A DNA stretch of 41,489 bases from Halalkalibacterium ligniniphilum. Lineage in GTDB: Bacteria; Bacillota; Bacilli; Bacillales; Bacillaceae_D. This document shows positions 7,048 to 14,866 of this stretch, in pieces (the first letter of the stretch is position 1; each line of letters begins with the position of its first letter). Location of the stretch: the NCBI RefSeq assembly GCF_000334155.1, contig NZ_ANNK01000060.1, positions 1 through 41,489 of the forward strand, written 5' to 3'. Both the position numbers and the translations under genes were made by a program. The notes below the pieces were generated by a model, which had not been told where the DNA came from, ran no database searches, and worked only from the letters and a program-made list of their open reading frames with translations.

Positions 7048-9000
7048 TTATGCACTAGCCTGCTGTGAGTTGTTCTTACGGTCTTTGATGACTTGAACAA
7101 GACAAATGCCTAGGAATACTAGAAAACCTATACCAGATACCAGTACGCCTTCTGGATAGATTAACGCAATACCTGAAGCAAAAAGAATCAATCGTTCCAG
7201 TATAGTAACATTTGTAATAAAGTAGTTTATCAATGAAGCACTAACAGCTAGCATCCCTATAAATGCAGTTAATAGAGGGATGATAATTGTTTGAAGAGAT
7301 GCATCTTGTAATAATAAAACAGGATTATAGACAAAAGCAAATGGGACGACGAAGGCGGCAATTGCTAGTTTAAAGGCAACAACTCCTGATTTCATAGGAT
7401 TCGCCCTAGCAATTCCCGCACCTGCATATGCGGCCAAACACACTGGAGGCGTAATATCTGCAACGATGCCAAAATAAAAGACAAAGAAGTGAGCAGCGAT
7501 AACCGGTACACCAAACTCAATAAGTGCAGGCGCAGCAATGGAGGCTGTAACAACATAATTTGCAGTAGTCGGTAGCCCCATCCCTAAGAGAATACATGCA
7601 AACATTGTTAGAAAGAGAATGAGGAAAAAGCTTTCTCCAGCTAGATCAAGGATACCACCAGCAAGTTTTCCTCCTAGTCCTGTTGTGGTTACAGTCCCAG
7701 CAATGATACCGGCCGTCGCACAAGCAGCAATAACGGGAAGGGCGACCCGTGCCCCCTGTTCAAGTGTATCTACTATATTGCGGAAGCCCATACGTGTATC
7801 TTTACGGAACAAACTGACAAGAAATGCAGCAGCGATTCCAAATAGGGCGGCGGTTGTTGCCGTATATCCAAGATAGAGCATACCAATTATTGTGATGAGT
7901 GGAGCTAGTAAGTCAATTCGTTTCAAAATCCCTTTTGCAGAAGGGAGCTGATCTTTTGGTAAACCTAAAATCCCTTGTTTTTTCGCTTGAAAATGGGTGC
8001 CCATGAAAATACCCGTAAAATATAAAACGGCAGGAATAATGGCAATCAGGATAATCTCACTATAAGGAATCCCTGTATTACTTGCCATAATAAAAGCTGC
8101 AGCACCCATAATAGGGGGCATAATTTGTCCACCAGTTGAAGCAGAAGCTTCTGTGGCAGCTGCAAACTCAGGCTTAAAGCCAGCACGTTTCATCATTGGT
8201 ATCGTAAATGACCCCGTACTAACCGTATTAGCTACAGAGCTTCCAGTCACCATTCCTTGCATGGCGCTTGCTGTAACAGAGGCTTTTGCCGTTCCACCTG
8301 TCATTCGACCTGTGGCACTAAAAGCTAGATCATTAAAAAATTTACTGATACCTGTTTTTGTAAGCATGACACCAAAAAAGAGAAACAAGAAAATAAACGT
8401 AGAAGAAATTCGGATGGGTGTGCCAAAAATGGCTTCTGTATTAAAGAACATCATTGTCATTAACCGATCAAAATCAAACCCTGCATGTCGGAAGTGTGAA
8501 ATTGGAAAACGGTCACCAAACATACCATATAACAATGCTAGTATGGCTATAATCACGATCGGTAGCCCGACAGCTCGACGAGTTGCTTCTAGTACTAGAA
8601 GCACTCCGATTGTTGCAACCGTAACATCCAATGCTGTGTATCCTAAAATTGTCACTTGATTGCTCGTTAACCGCGTGTAATCAAAAACGATATAAAAGTT
8701 AACAGCTAATGCAAGAAGCGCTAAAATACCATCATACCAAGCAACACCTGGCTTTTTTAGCAACGAGCGTTTAGCAGGATAAAGGATGAAAATTAATGAC
8801 AATCCACCAGCTAAGTGAATGGCACCTTGAATCAGCGTGACATATGGGCCTCGAAAAGAAGTGTAAAGTTGAAATAGTGTCAGAGAAATAGCAAGAATTG
8901 AGACAACCCATATCCATTTCTGGAGGTCCGTTCGATAAGCAGACTCTTTATCATATTTTCTTAGTATTTCCTCGCTACTTAGCGCTTTTTCCTCTTTCAA
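7048..9000 (-). CDS. TRAP transporter permease, fused small and large subunits (TAXI type)
   Basis: 650-residue membrane protein. The N-terminal part (to about residue 170) has four hydrophobic segments like the DctQ small subunit. The remainder carries the DctM-type large permease with the conserved T-G-S-S-V-A-N-T-V-S-T-G-S-F-T-I-P-M-M and Q-I-M-P-P-I-M-G-A-A-A-F blocks (about 250-300) and L-G-M-G-L-P-T-T-A-N-Y. Such fusions are the rule in TAXI transporters, which are ion-gradient-driven secondary importers. The start is TTG, with AGGTGGTG seven bases upstream. It is the second gene after the binding protein, separated by 80 bases that contain a terminator-like hairpin. Confidence 0.93.
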   Translation of the reverse strand: MKEEKALSSEEILRKYDKESAYRTDLQKWIWVVSILAISLTLFQLYTSFRGPYVTLIQGAIHLAGGLSLIFILYPAKRSLLKKPGVAWYDGILALLALAVNFYIVFDYTRLTSNQVTILGYTALDVTVATIGVLLVLEATRRAVGLPIVIIAILALLYGMFGDRFPISHFRHAGFDFDRLMTMMFFNTEAIFGTPIRISSTFIFLFLFFGVMLTKTGISKFFNDLAFSATGRMTGGTAKASVTASAMQGMVTGSSVANTVSTGSFTIPMMKRAGFKPEFAAATEASASTGGQIMPPIMGAAAFIMASNTGIPYSEIILIAIIPAVLYFTGIFMGTHFQAKKQGILGLPKDQLPSAKGILKRIDLLAPLITIIGMLYLGYTATTAALFGIAAAFLVSLFRKDTRMGFRNIVDTLEQGARVALPVIAACATAGIIAGTVTTTGLGGKLAGGILDLAGESFFLILFLTMFACILLGMGLPTTANYVVTASIAAPALIEFGVPVIAAHFFVFYFGIVADITPPVCLAAYAGAGIARANPMKSGVVAFKLAIAAFVVPFAFVYNPVLLLQDASLQTIIIPLLTAFIGMLAVSASLINYFITNVTILERLILFASGIALIYPEGVLVSGIGFLVFLGICLVQVIKDRKNNSQQASA

Positions 9001-9032
9001 AAGTGATCACCACCTAGTATTGTTTTTATTAC

Positions 9033-9068
9033 AAAAAAAGGACTGGACAGTTGAGATGCCCAGCCCTT
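9033..9068 (-). terminator. Intercistronic terminator/attenuator in the TRAP operon
   Basis: Read on the minus strand: AAGGGCTGG, a 14-base loop, CCAGTCCTT (one G-T wobble) followed by seven T. It lies just after the binding-protein stop and before the permease, so it should lower permease expression relative to the receptor. Confidence 0.75.
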
Positions 9069-9080
9069 GTAAGAATTGAA

Positions 9081-10121
9081 TTAATTGAGTAAGCCCTGTT
9101 CTTTGAAATATCTTTCTGCACCAGGATGAAGTGGTAATCCTTCAGAACCGTTTAAGATATTTTCTAACGAAAGGTGAACCCCTTGTGGATGAGAAATACT
9201 GTCGACATTCTCATAAAGACCTTTGACAATTTCATAGCCGAGCTCCTCACTAATTTGATCAGTAGAGCCAACGAGAATGGCATAGGCAGTGATCGTATCA
9301 ACAGGTCCATCTAGGAATTCATATGCATCAGCTGGAATTTCTAGATGCCCATAATCACTATTTTCTGTGATGTAATTAAGAGCATCACCTTCAATTGGTA
9401 AGATAACAACTTCACGTTGGAAGGAAAGCTCTTCAATGTTGCTGGCTGGTAAACCGAGTAACCCGAAGGATGCATCAAGCTGGTTATCTTGTAATCGTGC
9501 TGCAGCATCACCAAAGCCTTCTTCAAATGCTTCATAATCGCCATCTTCAATACCGTAGGCTTCAAGAATGAGTTTTGCAGCTGATTGCGTTCCACTACCA
9601 GCAGGACCAATGGCAACGCGCTTACCACGTAAGTCTTCGATGGAAGTAATCCCTGTGTTTGCAGTTGTCACAACCTGCATCACTTCTGGATAAATGTGAC
9701 CCATAAAGCCAAAATTTTCAACCTGTGCACCTTCAAAATCTCCTTCACCGTTAAACGCTTCAAGTGCTGGGATATGAACGGTCATACCGAGCTGCATCTC
9801 GCCACGGTAAATCCCGCCGAGGTTTTCTACAGAAGCACCTGATGCAACTGCACTAACGTTAAACCCTTCATATTCTACGTTGTCATTCATAACATTTGCC
9901 ATTTCCTGACCAAGTGGATAATATGTACCACCTGTACTGCCTGTTCCCATTTGAAGTTCAGTGATGAAATTTTCCGATAATTCTTCCGCGTCCGCTGCTG
10001 GTTCTTCCGTAGCCGGATCATCTGGCTCTGCTTCAATCGTTGTGTCGGTACCACCACATGCACCAAGAATGAGGCCGATTGAGAACAAACCTGCCGTTAA
10101 GAAACCAAGTTTTCTTTTCAT
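9081..10121 (-). CDS. TAXI-family TRAP transporter substrate-binding lipoprotein
   Basis: Solute receptor of the TRAP importer, 346 residues. A lipoprotein signal peptide ends in L-G-A-C-G, followed by an acidic spacer and the diagnostic TAXI opening M-G-T-G-S-T-G-G-T-Y-Y-P-L-G. Later, G-P-A-G-S-G-T-Q-S-A-A matches the family's second conserved loop. Known TAXI proteins bind glutamate or dicarboxylates, but the ligand here cannot be assigned. GGGGGAA precedes the ATG, and a good promoter lies upstream. It is convergent with the RpiR operon, and no regulator gene is attached. Confidence 0.93.
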   Translation of the reverse strand: MKRKLGFLTAGLFSIGLILGACGGTDTTIEAEPDDPATEEPAADAEELSENFITELQMGTGSTGGTYYPLGQEMANVMNDNVEYEGFNVSAVASGASVENLGGIYRGEMQLGMTVHIPALEAFNGEGDFEGAQVENFGFMGHIYPEVMQVVTTANTGITSIEDLRGKRVAIGPAGSGTQSAAKLILEAYGIEDGDYEAFEEGFGDAAARLQDNQLDASFGLLGLPASNIEELSFQREVVILPIEGDALNYITENSDYGHLEIPADAYEFLDGPVDTITAYAILVGSTDQISEELGYEIVKGLYENVDSISHPQGVHLSLENILNGSEGLPLHPGAERYFKEQGLLN

Positions 10122-10178
10122 ACAAATTCCCCCTTTTTATGAAGTTTATGCGTAAATAGGTATTCACACTACAATTTA

Positions 10179-10208
10179 ATTCTAATCAAGAGATTGATAG
10201 ATTGTCAA
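10179..10208 (-). promoter_or_regulatory. Sigma-A promoter of the TRAP operon
   Basis: On the minus strand: TTGACA (10208-10203), an 18-base spacer, TAGAAT (10184-10179). The -35 is a perfect consensus and the -10 has one mismatch. It is about 58 bases upstream of the receptor ATG. Confidence 0.75.
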
Positions 10209-10436
10209 AGAAAATGTGAAATGATTGTACAGAATTTTTTGTCTTTCAAATATATAAAGCTAATCTATATAACTGATAAATGATTAAAAAAATAATTGAT
10301 TGGCATATTCATTTTTTAGTCCATAATATGTAAAGTGTAGGATGGTTGATAAGAATAACTAGTAGACTATAACCATTTTTAGAAAAGGTAGTGCTGTCGG
10401 GGGTGTAAGAGGTTAGTAGGTGGGAATTATTAGTAT
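10209..10436. other. AT-rich intergenic region, nothing recognised
   Basis: Between the TRAP promoter and the next terminator I see no open frame with a binding site, no RNA gene and no repeat. It is AT-rich in its first two-thirds. Confidence 0.6.
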
Positions 10437-10485
10437 AAAAAAGATAGCGGCTTGTCTCGAGAAAAACGAGAACAGACCGCTACCT
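10437..10485 (-). terminator. Terminator of the GerMN lipoprotein gene
   Basis: On the minus strand: AGGTAGCGG, an inner TCTCG/CGAGA stem, CCGCTATCT, then a T-run (the A-run at 10437-10442 on plus). It lies 16 bases past the stop. Confidence 0.8.
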
Positions 10486-10500
10486 AAAACTGTTTCAATG

Positions 10501-11148
10501 TTATTCGATTTTTTCATAAGACTCAGGATCATTTGCTTCAATGGGGACACTCGTATCAATATGTCCAAAAAGTTCAGCTACTGGCTCGCCATCAATCAAA
10601 ATTTGCGTTGAATGAAAACCAAATTGTGCCATCACTAAAGCAATTTGTTGGATAAGCATTTCTTCCGTTCCAGAGCCAACTTGGGCATTCAGTAGCTCAG
10701 AAGAAAATGAAACATGAGCAACACCGTCAATGCCTTCAACGGATTGTACTTCTACTCCTTCAGGAAGCAGGGAAACAAGGGCTCCGTTTTCAGGGCCTTG
10801 CACCCATGCTTCAAGGGCTGCTTGATAAAGCTTATCCTCTGTTGCTTCTACACTTCGTTCTTCACGATACATAGCCATGACATCAGCGTCAGCAAAAAAT
10901 AGCTCTACAGGAGTAACAATAGCTTCCTCCGTAGCCTCTGTTGAGCTTTGAGCCTCGGTTGATTCCTCAGGTTCTGTTGACTCTTCAGCTTCCACTGTAT
11001 CCTCTGTTGTTTCTTCAGGTAATTCTTCGTTTTGCTCCGTATCAATCGCATCTGCTGGTTCTGAGGAATCAACAGACTGGTCTCCTTGTCCACAAGCTCC
11101 TAGCACGACAAAGGCTGCTAGCAAGGAAAGGCGAAAAATGTGTTTCAT
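10501..11148 (-). CDS. GerMN-domain lipoprotein
   Basis: Exported lipoprotein of about 215 residues. Signal peptide with lipobox L-G-A-C-G, then a long acidic Glu/Thr/Ser-rich linker with repeated T-E-E/S-T-E units (about residues 25-80), and a C-terminal GerMN domain (PF10646) beginning at V-E-L-F-F-A-D and containing A-L-E-A-W-V-Q-G-P-E and V-S-F-S-S-E-L. GerMN domains occur in the germination/sporulation protein GerM and in related cell-wall-associated lipoproteins. The start is ATG 11148, because GGAGGATTT is correctly spaced; an upstream in-frame start at 11163 is not. It appears to be monocistronic. The exact role is unknown. Confidence 0.88.
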   Translation of the reverse strand: MKHIFRLSLLAAFVVLGACGQGDQSVDSSEPADAIDTEQNEELPEETTEDTVEAEESTEPEESTEAQSSTEATEEAIVTPVELFFADADVMAMYREERSVEATEDKLYQAALEAWVQGPENGALVSLLPEGVEVQSVEGIDGVAHVSFSSELLNAQVGSGTEEMLIQQIALVMAQFGFHSTQILIDGEPVAELFGHIDTSVPIEANDPESYEKIE

Positions 11149-11355
11149 TTTTAAATCCTCCAATTCTCTTCTTTGTTCAATTTTGTTCCATCTTGTTTCG
11201 TAGAAAGTTACACCAATCGAAAAAATAAGTGGAAAAGGGCCTTTCTTACACTAGATCTTACAGCATCCATCCTAAAATTCAATCATTTTTTTGAACTCAT
11301 TCTTTCGTACTAGAACGATGTTAAACTTTGTAAAATAAAAGCTTTACAAGTATTG

Positions 11356-11530
11356 ATGAAGCAAAAAGAAAGAGCGACTTCTCACGATGGTGAAAAGCCG
11401 CTTCAGATGGTATATTTTAAGTGAAACATTGGAAAAACATATTCAATGAGAAACAAATGATACTAAAAAAGATGAGCTAAAATTGCTTTATGAAAAATTT
11501 CTAAAAATCCCAGCGGAAGATTGGCACTAG
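11356..11530 (+). pseudogene. Possible decayed small gene (low confidence)
   Basis: Inside the 434-base gap between 11148 and 11583 two short protein-like stretches lie in neighbouring frames. The first is M-K-Q-K-E-R-A-T-S-H-D-G-E-K-P-L-Q from ATG 11356, stopping at 11424. One frame over is E-T-L-E-K-H-I-Q, a TGA at 11447, then a Lys/Glu-rich stretch ending I-P-A-E-D-W-H with TAG at 11528. One frameshift and one nonsense change would join them into a protein of about 58 residues. A hairpin (11371-11404, AGCG..TCAC/GTGA..CGCT) overlaps, so this may instead be untranslated sequence. The rest of the gap shows nothing else. Confidence 0.25.
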
Positions 11531-11548
11531 AAAGAAGAATGATATAAT
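11521..11548 (+). promoter_or_regulatory. Sigma-A promoter of the AI-2E family gene
   Basis: TTGGCA (11521-11526), 16-base spacer, TATAAT (11543-11548), followed 34 bases later by the ATG of the transporter gene. Confidence 0.65.
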
Positions 11549-11582
11549 ATAGAAAACTGTTTTGGAAAGGACTAACTAACTA

Positions 11583-12668
11583 ATGCCGCAAAGTAAAGCA
11601 TTTCGATTTGGGTATGGAATTGCGCTTATTTTTCTTATTATTTATCTAGGTACACTTGTGGATTGGATTTTTAAGCCAATCGTTGTACTCGTTCAAACCC
11701 TTTTTGCACCAATTGTGTTAGCAGGTGTTTTATATTATCTATTACGTCCTTTCGTTAATCTATTGGCAAGGAAAATTCCTCGAGGGCTGGCGATTCTTAT
11801 CATCTATTTATCAATGATCGCCATCATTACCCTTCTATTTCTCGTCATTGGGCCTGAGCTACAAAGACAGTTCAACTCACTCGTTCAAAACATGCCAATG
11901 CTGATTAATGAGGGAAGAGATATGCTTATTTCCTTGCAGCAAAATGAATACATCTCTCGCTTCCAAGAAAGTGAGAACTTTTCACTTGAAGACATAACCT
12001 CAAGATTTTTTGATTATTTAAATGAATTTATCGCTTCACTTGGGTCAAACATCGCTTCCTTTCTCGGATTTATCGCTAATGTTGTGATTATTCTTGTTAT
12101 TCTCCCGTTCATCCTTTACTACATGCTAAAAGAGGGAGAGAAGGCACCGAAGCAAGTGTTGCGTCTTCTTCCGGAAAAGCAACAAAAAGAGGGTCAGCGA
12201 GTCTTAAGTGATATGGATAAAGCACTAAGCTCCTATATCCAAGGTCAGATCATCGTAAGCTTTTGTGTCGGTGTTTTATGTTACATTGGCTATTTAATTA
12301 TTGGGCTTGAGTATCCCCTTGTTCTTGCTCTAGTTGCTATGTTTACAAATGTTATTCCGTTTATTGGACCTTGGATTGGAACGTTTCCAGCAGTGATTGT
12401 CGGCTTTTTTGATTCACCACTAATGGCCCTTCTCGTCATTGTTGTTGTGATCATCGTTCAGCAGTTTGAAAGCAATGTGATTTCACCTCAAATTATGGGA
12501 AGAAAGCTTTCGATCCATCCTTTGACGATCATCTTACTGTTGCTTGTTGCAGGACGTTTTGCTGGGCTCCTTGGCCTTTTATTAGCGGTTCCTACCTATG
12601 CAGTAGGTAAAGTGATTGTGATGCATACGTATCGTTTGTGGCGTTTAAAACGAACGTCAGGAAATTGA
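11583..12668 (+). CDS. AI-2E family transporter (YtvI/PerM-like membrane protein)
   Basis: 361-residue integral membrane protein of the AI-2E_transport/UPF0118 family (PF01594). Hydrophobic pairs lie near residues 10-50 and 60-90, a soluble helical section at about 90-155, then four to five more membrane segments, with the family-typical P-F-I-G-P-W-I-G-T-F-P-A and Q-Q-F-E-S-N-V-I-S-P-Q-I-M-G-R in the second half. Members have been linked to autoinducer export or Na+/H+ antiport, and sodium handling would fit an alkaliphile, but the function is not determined here. GGAAAGG lies about 13 bases before the ATG, a rather long spacing. The rhodanese gene follows on the same strand after 55 bases. 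Confidence 0.9.
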   Translation: MPQSKAFRFGYGIALIFLIIYLGTLVDWIFKPIVVLVQTLFAPIVLAGVLYYLLRPFVNLLARKIPRGLAILIIYLSMIAIITLLFLVIGPELQRQFNSLVQNMPMLINEGRDMLISLQQNEYISRFQESENFSLEDITSRFFDYLNEFIASLGSNIASFLGFIANVVIILVILPFILYYMLKEGEKAPKQVLRLLPEKQQKEGQRVLSDMDKALSSYIQGQIIVSFCVGVLCYIGYLIIGLEYPLVLALVAMFTNVIPFIGPWIGTFPAVIVGFFDSPLMALLVIVVVIIVQQFESNVISPQIMGRKLSIHPLTIILLLLVAGRFAGLLGLLLAVPTYAVGKVIVMHTYRLWRLKRTSGN

Positions 12669-12723
12669 CCACGGATGGGACGTTCGATAAAGTACGGAAC
12701 AAATAAAGAAAGAGGTGGTTTTT

Positions 12724-13092
12724 ATGGCATTTGTTCAAGATGGAATTGAGCAAATTGAAGCTGAGGAGCTAAAGGCTTTATTAAAATATAAAGAAACAAT
12801 GATCATAGATGTTCGAGAGCCAGATGAGTATGAGGAAGGACATATTCCAGGTGTTCCTTTGATTCCCATGTCTACGATACCGAAAGTGGCTGAACAGTTT
12901 GATCAGAGCAAATCGTATGTGTTTGTTTGCCGAAGTGGATCAAGAAGTCATCATGTTGCTCTCTTCTTAAAGGACCAAGGAATCGAAAATGTAAAAAATT
13001 ATTACGGAGGCATGCTTGCGTGGACAGGAGAGTTAGCCTATGGTCTTGAACGCGTCATACAAGAGATGAATGAGCTTTATGAAAAGGAATAA
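12724..13092 (+). CDS. Rhodanese-domain protein
   Basis: Single-domain rhodanese of 122 residues, a sulfurtransferase-like protein of the cytoplasm. Conserved D-V-R-E-P-D-E-Y-E-E-G-H-I-P-G and the active-site loop C-R-S-G-S-R-S carry the persulfide-forming Cys. The start is ATG 12724 with GAGGTGG upstream; the GTG at 12715 overlaps that binding site. It probably shares a transcript with the AI-2E family gene and ends at the terminator at 13099. Sulfur donor and acceptor are unknown. Confidence 0.9.
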   Translation: MAFVQDGIEQIEAEELKALLKYKETMIIDVREPDEYEEGHIPGVPLIPMSTIPKVAEQFDQSKSYVFVCRSGSRSHHVALFLKDQGIENVKNYYGGMLAWTGELAYGLERVIQEMNELYEKE

Positions 13093-13098
13093 AGTCGG

Positions 13099-13130
13099 AC
13101 TCTACACTAGTTGTAGAGTTTTTCTTTTTA
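13099..13130 (+). terminator. Terminator after the rhodanese gene
   Basis: ACTCTACA (13099-13106), five-base loop, TGTAGAGT (13112-13119), then a T-rich tail. Confidence 0.85.
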
Positions 13131-13195
13131 TTTAGGAGTAATTGACCGGTGAGGGGCCAAGGCCAACACTTTTGTTGAACGAGGAATAAATTTGA

Positions 13196-13221
13196 GTTTC
13201 ATTTTTTCAAAGACAGGGAAC
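13196..13221 (+). promoter_or_regulatory. Candidate sigma-B promoter
   Basis: GTTTCA (13196-13201), 14-base spacer, GGGAAC (13216-13221), close to the general-stress sigma-B consensus GTTTAA-N12-15-GGGWAW. It lies 47 bases before the small membrane protein start. Confidence 0.55.
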
Positions 13222-13267
13222 ATAACAATCAAGCAACAGAAGCTTTGAAAAGGAGAGTGGATATCGT

Positions 13268-13408
13268 ATGTGGACTATTTTGATTGTTTTAATTGTCTTA
13301 TGGTTACTTGGCTTTAGCTTTGAAATTGCAGGGAATTTAATTCACTTACTATTAGTAATCGCTCTTGTTCTATTAATTTTCCGTTTAGTAACAGGTCGTC
13401 GAGCGTGA
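13268..13408 (+). CDS. Small membrane protein, lmo0937 family
   Basis: 46-residue protein: M-W-T-I-L-I-V-L-I-V-L-W-L-L-G-F at the start, a second hydrophobic stretch L-L-L-V-I-A-L-V-L-L-I-F, and a basic end T-G-R-R-A. Size, opening and the two membrane segments match the lmo0937/DUF5670 family found widely in Firmicutes, of unknown function and often stress-linked. AAGGAGAG lies about ten bases before the ATG. It is a single gene, with a sigma-B-like promoter upstream and its own strong terminator. Confidence 0.85.
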   Translation: MWTILIVLIVLWLLGFSFEIAGNLIHLLLVIALVLLIFRLVTGRRA

Positions 13409-13424
13409 CACAGCATAGAGAGCT

Positions 13425-13459
13425 AAAAAGCATAAAGTCAAACTGACTTTATGCTTTTT
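13425..13459. terminator. Strong bidirectional terminator
   Basis: AAAAAGCATAAAGTCA, loop AAC, and the exact complement ending in a T-run: a 16-base perfect stem. The next 140 bases (13460-13603) show no gene. Confidence 0.9.
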
Positions 13460-13603
13460 GCTGTTTTTAAAAAGCATACCGAAGAAATTACGTTGGGCAG
13501 TTAGCCGGATCTTATTCTTTAACGAAAACAGAAAGTAGTAGGCAATCATTAAGTTTGGTTGTAAAATAGTAGCAAAAGATAGAAAAGATATGAAGGATGT
13601 TCA

Positions 13604-14473
13604 ATGATGAAAAAAACGTTTTTATTGATTTTACTTGTATTTGTGATGCAGCTCACATTCCAACAGCCTTCTTCTGCATCGACGCCGATCGCGTTTTATT
13701 TAGATGGCCAAGAACAGCGTTATGGCGGACAAGTTATACGTCATGAAGGAATGATTTGGTTACCGGTGCGACCTATTTTAGAGAAGCTTGCAGATTTTCA
13801 TGCAACTTGGAATGGTGACTATCTTGGTGTGAATAGACTGTTGCGTGGTGAAGATGTGGCAGAAGAGGAAGTTGAACTTTTTGCTGAACTAGACATTCGC
13901 TCGATTCAAAATCGGGACATGATTTCAATTGAAGATGTAAGGTGGCTCGGTTTCGATGCGTATTTGTATGAGTCTGAAAATATCCTTCATGTAAGCACGC
14001 CAGACCTTATGACGGTTGCCGATATTTCGATCGGCTTATCAATGGATGAAGTCAATCGGAAATTAGGGGACATTCATTGGAACACTGGATTCGGGCAAGA
14101 GGCTGATTATATCGGTTTTTATGGAGAGATGAAAGAATTTACGTATGTGGATCGCTATGGATATAAGCGTAAAGGGTCAGTCCCCGATATTCAAATTGAA
14201 ATAAAGGAAGACGCCGTCTCGTATATCCTTGTTTCATCAGAAAATTTTCCAACCTCCAAGGGAGTGAAGGTTGGGGATCGAATATCAGAGGTGACCCGTG
14301 CGTATGGAAGCCAGGCAGTGCGTGAGCAAATCGATGGAAAGCAAGTCGTTATTTATGATGTGGAGTACGGCTCGATTTGGTTTATTGCAAATCAACAAAA
14401 TGAGATTGAACGAATTGGCTACTGGAACCATCATATAAAAGGGTTCGGTAAAGAAGAGGAGGAAGCAGCGTAA
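13604..14473 (+). CDS. Exported protein with copper amine oxidase-like N-terminal (stalk) domain
   Basis: 289 residues with a Sec signal peptide (basic M-M-K-K-T, hydrophobic core, cleavage expected after S-S-A-S). The following 90 or so residues, with F-Y-L-D-G-Q and W-L-P-V-R-P-I-L-E-K-L, match the copper amine oxidase N-terminal-like stalk domain (PF07833), a wall- or surface-associated fold. The C-terminal half has two similar sub-blocks (I-S-I-G-L-S-M-D-E-V-N-R-K-L-G and V-K-V-G-D-R-I-S-E-V-T-R-A-Y-G), an internal repeat. No catalytic motif is seen. GAAGGAT precedes the ATG; ATG 13607 is equally possible. It appears to be monocistronic. Confidence 0.8.
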   Translation: MMKKTFLLILLVFVMQLTFQQPSSASTPIAFYLDGQEQRYGGQVIRHEGMIWLPVRPILEKLADFHATWNGDYLGVNRLLRGEDVAEEEVELFAELDIRSIQNRDMISIEDVRWLGFDAYLYESENILHVSTPDLMTVADISIGLSMDEVNRKLGDIHWNTGFGQEADYIGFYGEMKEFTYVDRYGYKRKGSVPDIQIEIKEDAVSYILVSSENFPTSKGVKVGDRISEVTRAYGSQAVREQIDGKQVVIYDVEYGSIWFIANQQNEIERIGYWNHHIKGFGKEEEEAA

Positions 14474-14619
14474 GCTTTCTCCCCTTTACTGAGGAAAAGG
14501 GGCAGGGGACGTGAACAGGATGAGGAGCGGTATATGCATTCTCGAAAAAATCACCTTTAAATGTTGTACAGGCCTAACCTTAAGCATTTGTTTCTGTTCC
14601 GTGTGAGAAGAGTAGATCG

Positions 14620-14745
14620 TTATATGTGATCAGTGTCTTTTGAATATTGGTGTTTCCCCTGCTCGGCATTTTTTTCAAAGGCCTGATTATTTAGCTGGTT
14701 TTTCGCTTGATTGTCTTTCTTTTTCTTGTTATTATCCTTTGTCAT
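14620..14745 (-). CDS. Small basic hydrophilic protein (DUF3941-like?)
   Basis: 41-residue open frame with a good binding site (AAGGAG, nine bases before the ATG). The product is rich in Lys, Asn and Gln: M-T-K-D-N-N-K-K-K-K-D-N at the start and K-H-Q-Y-S-K-D-T-D-H-I at the end. No hydrophobic segment and no cysteine. Composition and ending resemble small Bacillus proteins of the DUF3941 type, some of which are spore-associated, but I recall the family only loosely. It lies alone between a plus-strand exported-protein gene and the plus-strand YbyB-like gene. Confidence 0.6.
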   Translation of the reverse strand: MTKDNNKKKKDNQAKNQLNNQAFEKNAEQGKHQYSKDTDHI

Positions 14746-14810
14746 TTGTACTTCTCCTTTTTTATAGGGTTTTCTTAGTTTGAACATAAAAAATGCTTTT
14801 ATGTTTTTTT

Positions 14811-14835
14811 GTTTAAAAATTCAAGAAAGGGGAAA
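14811..14835 (+). promoter_or_regulatory. Candidate sigma-B promoter
   Basis: GTTTAA (14811-14816), 13-base spacer, GGGAAA (14830-14835), an excellent match to the sigma-B consensus. It is 32 bases before the ATG of the YbyB-like gene. An AT-rich hairpin with a T-run lies just upstream (14783-14810). Confidence 0.6.
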
Positions 14836-14866
14836 GGATTGAATAAGGGAGAAAGGAGATGGTCGC

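Noticed and set aside
8153-8659. 168-codon plus-strand frame
   Set aside because: Lies wholly antisense to the TRAP permease and is a compositional shadow without a binding site.
11447-11449. A second in-frame TGA that might be recoded
   Set aside because: No Cys-pair or redox context, no clear start signal, and a frameshift is also needed; decay or noncoding sequence is simpler.
14783-14810. AT-rich hairpin with T-run as a terminator
   Set aside because: No plus-strand gene ends just before it; it is made only of AACATAAAA/TTTTATGTT and may be chance in AT-rich DNA.
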